A stretch of 64,000 nucleotides of DNA from Thauera sp. 2A1 (GTDB taxonomy: Bacteria; Pseudomonadota; Gammaproteobacteria; Burkholderiales; Rhodocyclaceae): NCBI RefSeq assembly GCF_009469595.2, contig NZ_SSXV01000004.1:124001-188000 (forward strand), written 5' to 3'. Below, piece by piece: positions 60,291 through 64,000 of the stretch (its first letter is position 1; every line of letters starts with the position of its first letter). Under the pieces are notes generated by a model. The model searched no databases, was not told the DNA's origin, and saw only the letters and a program-made list of their open reading frames with translations. Both the position numbers and the translations under genes were made by a program.

Positions 60291-61064
60291 TCAATGGGCC
60301 AACTGACCGACCAGCAGCAGGGCGCCGAAACCAACGGCGGCAACGGTGCCGGCAAATCGCGGCGTGCCATGCACGGCCTCGGGGATGATCGTCTCGGTCA
60401 CCATCGCGATCAGTGCGCCGGCGCCGAACAACTCCAGGACGGCCGACATGCCGGGTGAAATGCTGCCGGCCAGAACGAAGCCCATGCCCGTAAGCGCCAC
60501 CGTCGCGATGGCCACGGCACCCCACACCGACAGGATCCAGCCCGGCTTTCGACCTGCCGCGAGCATCCCCGCCGAGCCCGACAACGCTTCGGGTAGATTG
60601 CCCAGCGAGATGGCAGTGATCAGCACCATCTGCGGCCCAACGCTTTTCAGCGTCAGGCCAAGCACCAGCGCTTCGGGTATGGCATCCATCGCCGTGCCGA
60701 GTGCGATGGCGAGCCCGCTGCCCGGCGCGAGCGCCTCCTGGGGCTGGGCGACACACTCCCCGCAGCGCTTCCGGTCTGCCGCGCCGCGCGCCGCCAAGGC
60801 GGCATTGGCGCAGCTGAATGCCACGGCGCCGACGAGCAAGGCCAATAGCCCGGCGGCGGCGGACGGCGCAATCTCGATGGCATTCGCGGCCAACTCCACC
60901 GTGGCCGCCGCCAGCAGCAGGCCGGCTGCCACCGCCATGGTCGCCGCCACGGACCGATGCTTCAGACTCCCGTACAAGCCGATAAAGGCGCCCACCGCAA
61001 GGCCAGCGACGGATACCAGCCCCCAACCGAGGGCGGCCGCGAGGTCAAGAATCGTCGAATCCAT
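60291..61064 (-). CDS. ZIP family metal transporter
   Basis: A 257-residue membrane protein with about eight hydrophobic segments. The ZIP signature is present: 'TAMDAIPEALVLGL' and 'ISLGNLPEALSGS' with the metal-site Asp/Asn, Pro-Glu pairs, and an intracellular loop with 'KRCGEC'. It would import Zn or another divalent metal, which MsrB needs for structure. I chose the ATG at 61064; a TTG six bases upstream has better ribosome-site spacing. First gene of the minus-strand operon. Confidence 0.85.
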   Translation of the reverse strand: MDSTILDLAAALGWGLVSVAGLAVGAFIGLYGSLKHRSVAATMAVAAGLLLAAATVELAANAIEIAPSAAAGLLALLVGAVAFSCANAALAARGAADRKRCGECVAQPQEALAPGSGLAIALGTAMDAIPEALVLGLTLKSVGPQMVLITAISLGNLPEALSGSAGMLAAGRKPGWILSVWGAVAIATVALTGMGFVLAGSISPGMSAVLELFGAGALIAMVTETIIPEAVHGTPRFAGTVAAVGFGALLLVGQLAH

Positions 61065-61070
61065 ATGCAA

Positions 61071-61373
61071 CAGAGCTCCCGTTTCGGATCTACGCTTTGG
61101 ACAAGAGAGAGGTTCGTTGCAGTCTAGGACGCGACAGGAACCAATGGTCTGTTTGGTTTGATCAATAGTCTGATCGGAACCGCTGGTTGTCTTAAATGCG
61201 ATTACCTCGTATGGGTATGCACGGTGTGGGCGTTCGTCACCACGGGCTGGCTCGAGACGAACGGCAAAGCATTCGAGACAATTGAACCAGTTGCAAGTGC
61301 TAGTATTACCTCACCCGAGACGCAACTGCGCACGCCGGGCGCCGCGGGACGACCAACACAGAGAAGGAAAGGA
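61071..61373. promoter_or_regulatory. Divergent promoter region between zip and the P460 gene
   Basis: Three hundred bases without a gene, which should hold promoters for both directions. AT-rich candidates exist (for example TAGTAT near 61303), but none has convincing spacing, and I see no clear operator. Confidence 0.35.
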
Positions 61374-62045
61374 ATGACCATGACACCCATGACAACAATA
61401 TTCGGACATCGGATCACGGCATCGACACCCGCGAAGGCATTGGCCTGCAGCATCGTGGCGCTTTCCGCGCTCACGGCAGGATCTGCCGTGGGCGCAGACG
61501 CTGCGAAGCCGAAAAACTCCGCCTATCCGCAGATCGAATACGCGCCGGAATTCAATGCCAAGGGGGAGCTGGTGCAGCCAGTGGATTTCCGCCAGTGGGT
61601 GTTCATCGGCGCGCCGCTGACGCCGCACGGGCTGAACAACGGCAAGGCCAACTTCCCTGAGTTCCATAACGTGTACGTGCAACCGTCGGCGTTCAAGGCC
61701 TACCGCGCAACCGGCAAGTGGCCCGAAGGGACCATGATGGTCAAGGAGCTGCAGTTGGTCGACGGACCGGCCGAGTTCCCGGACGGTTCGCGCTTTGAGC
61801 CCTCGGGCCGGGGTTACTTCCCGGGCCCCGTCAACGGCCTGGACGTGTCCGTCAAGGACAGCAAGCGCTTCGCCGAAACCAAGAACTGGGGCTACTTCAA
61901 CTTCAACCACAGCGCACCGCCCTACCTGAAGGCGGCGTCGCTGCGCCCGGTCGGGGAGTGCGCAGGTTGCCACATGGCGAACGCCGATGAAGACATGGTG
62001 TACGTCAAGCTCTACAAGCCGATCCTGAATCCGCTTCCTCGTTAA
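61374..62045 (+). CDS. Cytochrome P460-family haem protein
   Basis: A 223-residue exported protein. A signal peptide covers about residues 1-40; the mature part has the P460 fold ('YPQIEYAPEFNAKGELV', 'HNVYVQPSAFKAYRATGKWPEG' split over two strands) and a c-type haem site CAGCH near the C terminus. P460 proteins oxidise hydroxylamine or bind NO-related ligands. A Lys crosslink cannot be judged here. AGGAAAGGA precedes the ATG. It is first in the plus-strand set P460, P460-cyt c, msrA, cytochrome b. Confidence 0.8.
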   Translation: MTMTPMTTIFGHRITASTPAKALACSIVALSALTAGSAVGADAAKPKNSAYPQIEYAPEFNAKGELVQPVDFRQWVFIGAPLTPHGLNNGKANFPEFHNVYVQPSAFKAYRATGKWPEGTMMVKELQLVDGPAEFPDGSRFEPSGRGYFPGPVNGLDVSVKDSKRFAETKNWGYFNFNHSAPPYLKAASLRPVGECAGCHMANADEDMVYVKLYKPILNPLPR

Positions 62046-62070
62046 ACGCGCTACGACCTAGGAGAAAGTG

Positions 62071-63057
62071 ATGATGCAAAGCTGCGTTCGTTACGTCCTA
62101 TTCGGGGCCACCATCGTGGCGGCGACGGCCGCAGCCGCGGATTCATCGGCTCGGCGAGGGGAGGAGGCATCCTTCAGCTCCCTCGTCGACGCCGGTGGCA
62201 ACATCACCTTCCCCGCGCATTTCCCCAGCGGCTACGTGCACATCGGCTCCTGGGCGGTGGCCGGAGCCGATGGTGTGGCCGACACGCACGTCGTCTATGC
62301 GCGCCCCGAAGACGTGGCGCATTACCGCCGTAGCGGCGCGTTCCCCGACGGGGCCGTGATCATCAAGGAGGTGCTCGAGGCCATCGGATCTGCCCATACG
62401 ACCGGGAAGGCCTTCTGGGGCGCTCATGGAAAAACCTGGTTCGTCATGGTCAAGGACGTTAAGGGGCGCTTCCCAGCCAACCCGTTGTGGGGTGATGGCT
62501 GGGGCTGGGCACAGTTCGATCCGAAGGATCGCTCAAAGCAAATCGCCACAAACTACAAGACCGACTGCCTCCAATGTCACGTTCCGGCCAAAGCGATGGA
62601 CTGGATCTACGTCTACGCCTATCCAGCGCTCGGCGAAAAGGCGCTGCAGTTCACCCCCGAGGCCGCGCGCAGCGGAGGTCTGAAACCGGACGAAGGGCAT
62701 CGCGTCAAGGCCACGACCAGCGGCGCGCAAATGACGGACGAGCAGCCAAAGGTGGCCATGGGCAAGCAACTGTTCATGCAGACCTGTACCGCCTGCCACT
62801 CGGCCACTGCCAACGAGCATGGCACCGGGCCATCGCTGTTCGGGGTGATGGGGCGCACGGCCGGAAGCGCACCGGGTTATCAATACTCCGATGCATTACG
62901 TAACTCTGGCGTGGTCTGGTCACCCGGGAATCTCGTCAAGCATCTGGCCGATACACGTGGATTCATCCCCGGCAACCTGATGGGGCGCTTCTTCAAGGGC
63001 GTCGCCGCGACCGACGAACGCGATGCGATCGTCGCCTACCTTGCGACATTGAAGTAA
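62071..63057 (+). CDS. Cytochrome P460 domain fused to a cytochrome c domain
   Basis: A 328-residue periplasmic protein with signal peptide (about 1-23). A P460-type domain spans about 30-185 and ends with the haem site CLQCH; a class I cytochrome c domain follows with CTACH (about residue 240) and the distal Met in 'GNLMGRFFKG'. The fusion suggests direct electron transfer from the P460 haem to cytochrome c. I chose ATG 62071 (AGGAG six bases before); GTG 62068 or ATG 62074 are alternatives. It lies 25 bases after the first P460 gene. Confidence 0.85.
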   Translation: MMQSCVRYVLFGATIVAATAAAADSSARRGEEASFSSLVDAGGNITFPAHFPSGYVHIGSWAVAGADGVADTHVVYARPEDVAHYRRSGAFPDGAVIIKEVLEAIGSAHTTGKAFWGAHGKTWFVMVKDVKGRFPANPLWGDGWGWAQFDPKDRSKQIATNYKTDCLQCHVPAKAMDWIYVYAYPALGEKALQFTPEAARSGGLKPDEGHRVKATTSGAQMTDEQPKVAMGKQLFMQTCTACHSATANEHGTGPSLFGVMGRTAGSAPGYQYSDALRNSGVVWSPGNLVKHLADTRGFIPGNLMGRFFKGVAATDERDAIVAYLATLK

Positions 63058-63069
63058 TTGGAGTTCACC

Positions 63070-63597
63070 ATGAATACGACCGAAACTGCGATCCTTGCGG
63101 GAGGGTGCTTCTGGGGCATGCAGGATCTGATCCGCAAGCTGCCCGGCGTAACGGGCACGCGCGTGGGTTATAGCGGCGGTGACGTTCCCAACGCCACCTA
63201 TCGCAATCATGGCAGTCACGCCGAGGCGATCGAAGTGGTGTTCGATCCGCGCAAACTGAGCTACCGCGACCTCCTGGAATTCTTCTTCCAGATCCACGAT
63301 CCCACCACGACCAACCGGCAGGGCAACGACCGTGGCGCGTCGTATCGCTCCGGCATCTACTACACCAGCGAGGTCCAGCGCGAGATCGCCATCGACACCA
63401 TCGCCGATGTCGAGGCGTCCGGCTTGTGGCCTGGCAAGGTGGTAACCGAGGTGCGGCCTGCCGGTGAATTCTGGCAGGCAGAGCCCGAGCACCAGGACTA
63501 TCTGTTGCGCAACCCCGGCGGCTACACCTGCCACTTTGTGCGACCCAACTGGAAGCTGCAGCGGCGCCCGGTCGAGCACAACCGTTCGACAACATGA
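63070..63597 (+). CDS. msrA: Peptide methionine-S-sulfoxide reductase MsrA
   Basis: A 175-residue MsrA with the catalytic motif GCFWG (Cys13) at the N terminus and 'YRSGIYYTS' and 'EHQDYL' family stretches. A possible recycling Cys is in 'GGYTCHFV'. It reduces Met-S-sulfoxide. No signal peptide is seen, so it is cytoplasmic. GGAG lies before the ATG at 63070. It completes the set with msrB at 59.8 kb. Confidence 0.95.
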   Translation: MNTTETAILAGGCFWGMQDLIRKLPGVTGTRVGYSGGDVPNATYRNHGSHAEAIEVVFDPRKLSYRDLLEFFFQIHDPTTTNRQGNDRGASYRSGIYYTSEVQREIAIDTIADVEASGLWPGKVVTEVRPAGEFWQAEPEHQDYLLRNPGGYTCHFVRPNWKLQRRPVEHNRSTT

Positions 63598-63656
63598 ACG
63601 CCCACCGGACATCGGGGACAGGACCCCGCTGTTCTCGCAGTGAAATGCGATTGGGA

Positions 63657-64000
63657 ATGAACGACTTTGGAGCGATGCCGGAGAGGTCGAAAACCATCAA
63701 GCCGATTGCCGCACGTTTGGGGCACCTGCTCATCATCGGCTTGATGCTTACTGCTCTGCTCACCGGGTTGGAGGCGTTCGATTTCAGCTCGCCGCCGCGC
63801 ATACTGACACGGGACGGGCTTTTTGCACTGCATCGCGGGGCCGGGCTGATGGTGGGCATGCTGGCGATCGTGTGGCTCTGGTTGCGGCGCGACTGCTTCC
63901 GACAGGGCTGGGTTGGCTTCTGGCATGCGCTGCTGTTGAACATCGCGCTGCTGATTCCGCTCGCACCCTGGCTGGCGCGGATGCTCGAAGGCCGCCTGGA
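63657..64000 (+). CDS. Membrane b-type cytochrome (b561-like), cut by the window end
   Basis: The frame is open to the end of the window (at least 114 codons). It has hydrophobic segments at about residues 24-40, 62-82 and 92-112, with His residues placed for haem binding in 'ARLGHLL', 'FALHRGAG' and 'FWHALLL'. This is the pattern of cytochrome b561/YedZ-like proteins. It may deliver electrons to or from the P460 and MsrA genes upstream. The start is uncertain (ATG at 63657 or 63645). Confidence 0.65.
   Translation, partial: MNDFGAMPERSKTIKPIAARLGHLLIIGLMLTALLTGLEAFDFSSPPRILTRDGLFALHRGAGLMVGMLAIVWLWLRRDCFRQGWVGFWHALLLNIALLIPLAPWLARMLEGRL

Noticed and set aside
59800..61026. A 408-residue fusion upstream of MsrB
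   Set aside because: The extra N-terminal part is an out-of-frame reading of the ZIP gene. The ATG at 60243 has its own ribosome site.
1..64000. CRISPR arrays, tRNA or rRNA genes
   Set aside because: I saw no regularly spaced short repeats and no tRNA cloverleaf or rRNA-like stretch on either strand. A dedicated tool could still find a weak tRNA.

Overview
The window is a high-GC proteobacterial segment (beta- or gamma-proteobacterium, Pseudomonas/Xanthomonas/Burkholderia-like) dominated by an integrative and conjugative element (ICE) of the PFGI-1/pKLC102/ICEclc class with an MPF-G type IV secretion system. The class is recognised from its gene order: pilL-like lipoprotein, TIGR03759, SLT transglycosylase, TIGR03765, TraD, TIGR03747, RAQPRD, TIGR03758/03745/03750/03746/03749/03752/03751, the TIGR03744 ATPase, a DsbA-like protein, RadC, TIGR03757/03756/03755 and TraG_N. 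No tRNA, rRNA, integrase pair or ICE end is visible, so both ends lie outside the window. The host species cannot be fixed from these genes.

Layout. 1-5 kb: distal transfer genes, minus strand. 5.1-9.25 kb: cargo 1, a restriction-modification-like cassette (HTH regulator, large N6 DNA methyltransferase, small putative PD-(D/E)XK nuclease). 9.4-18.7 kb: radC, the DsbA-like gene and the mating-pore genes. 18.8-34.45 kb: cargo 2, an eight-gene plus-strand block (HTH regulator, SNF2 helicase, IetA-like ATPase, IetS-like subtilase, AIPR protein, type III Mod and Res, AAA_13 ATPase with a possible RNase tail). 34.5-40.5 kb: pilL to TIGR03747, minus strand. 40.7-46.7 kb: cargo 3, an XRE-controlled ABC-three-component operon followed by a TIR-STAND-TPR protein. 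46.8-51.4 kb: ICE maintenance genes (SNF2 helicase, small conserved ORF, DUF6094-type methyltransferase, conserved ORF) with repeated leader elements. 51.8-56.8 kb: a RIT (recombinases-in-trio) element bounded by 33-bp inverted repeats and broken by an IS21-family element that replaced most of ritB and the start of ritC. 56.8-58.7 kb: scar region with gene fragments and a YeeE/YedE transporter. 58.7-64 kb: a redox and methionine-repair island (MOSC, TlpA-like thioredoxin, MsrB, ZIP transporter; divergently two cytochrome P460-type haem proteins, MsrA and a truncated b-type cytochrome).

Working together: the ICE backbone supplies conjugation and maintenance, and three separate junctions between conserved backbone modules carry antiviral cargo, so the element looks like a mobile carrier of stacked defences. 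The most novel-looking unit is cargo 2, which places IetAS and AIPR genes inside one tight operon with a helicase and a type III restriction-modification pair. The XRE operon has a clear sigma70 promoter with a palindrome between -35 and -10, which suggests autorepression. Function calls come from recognisable motifs and gene order read by eye; no database search was run.
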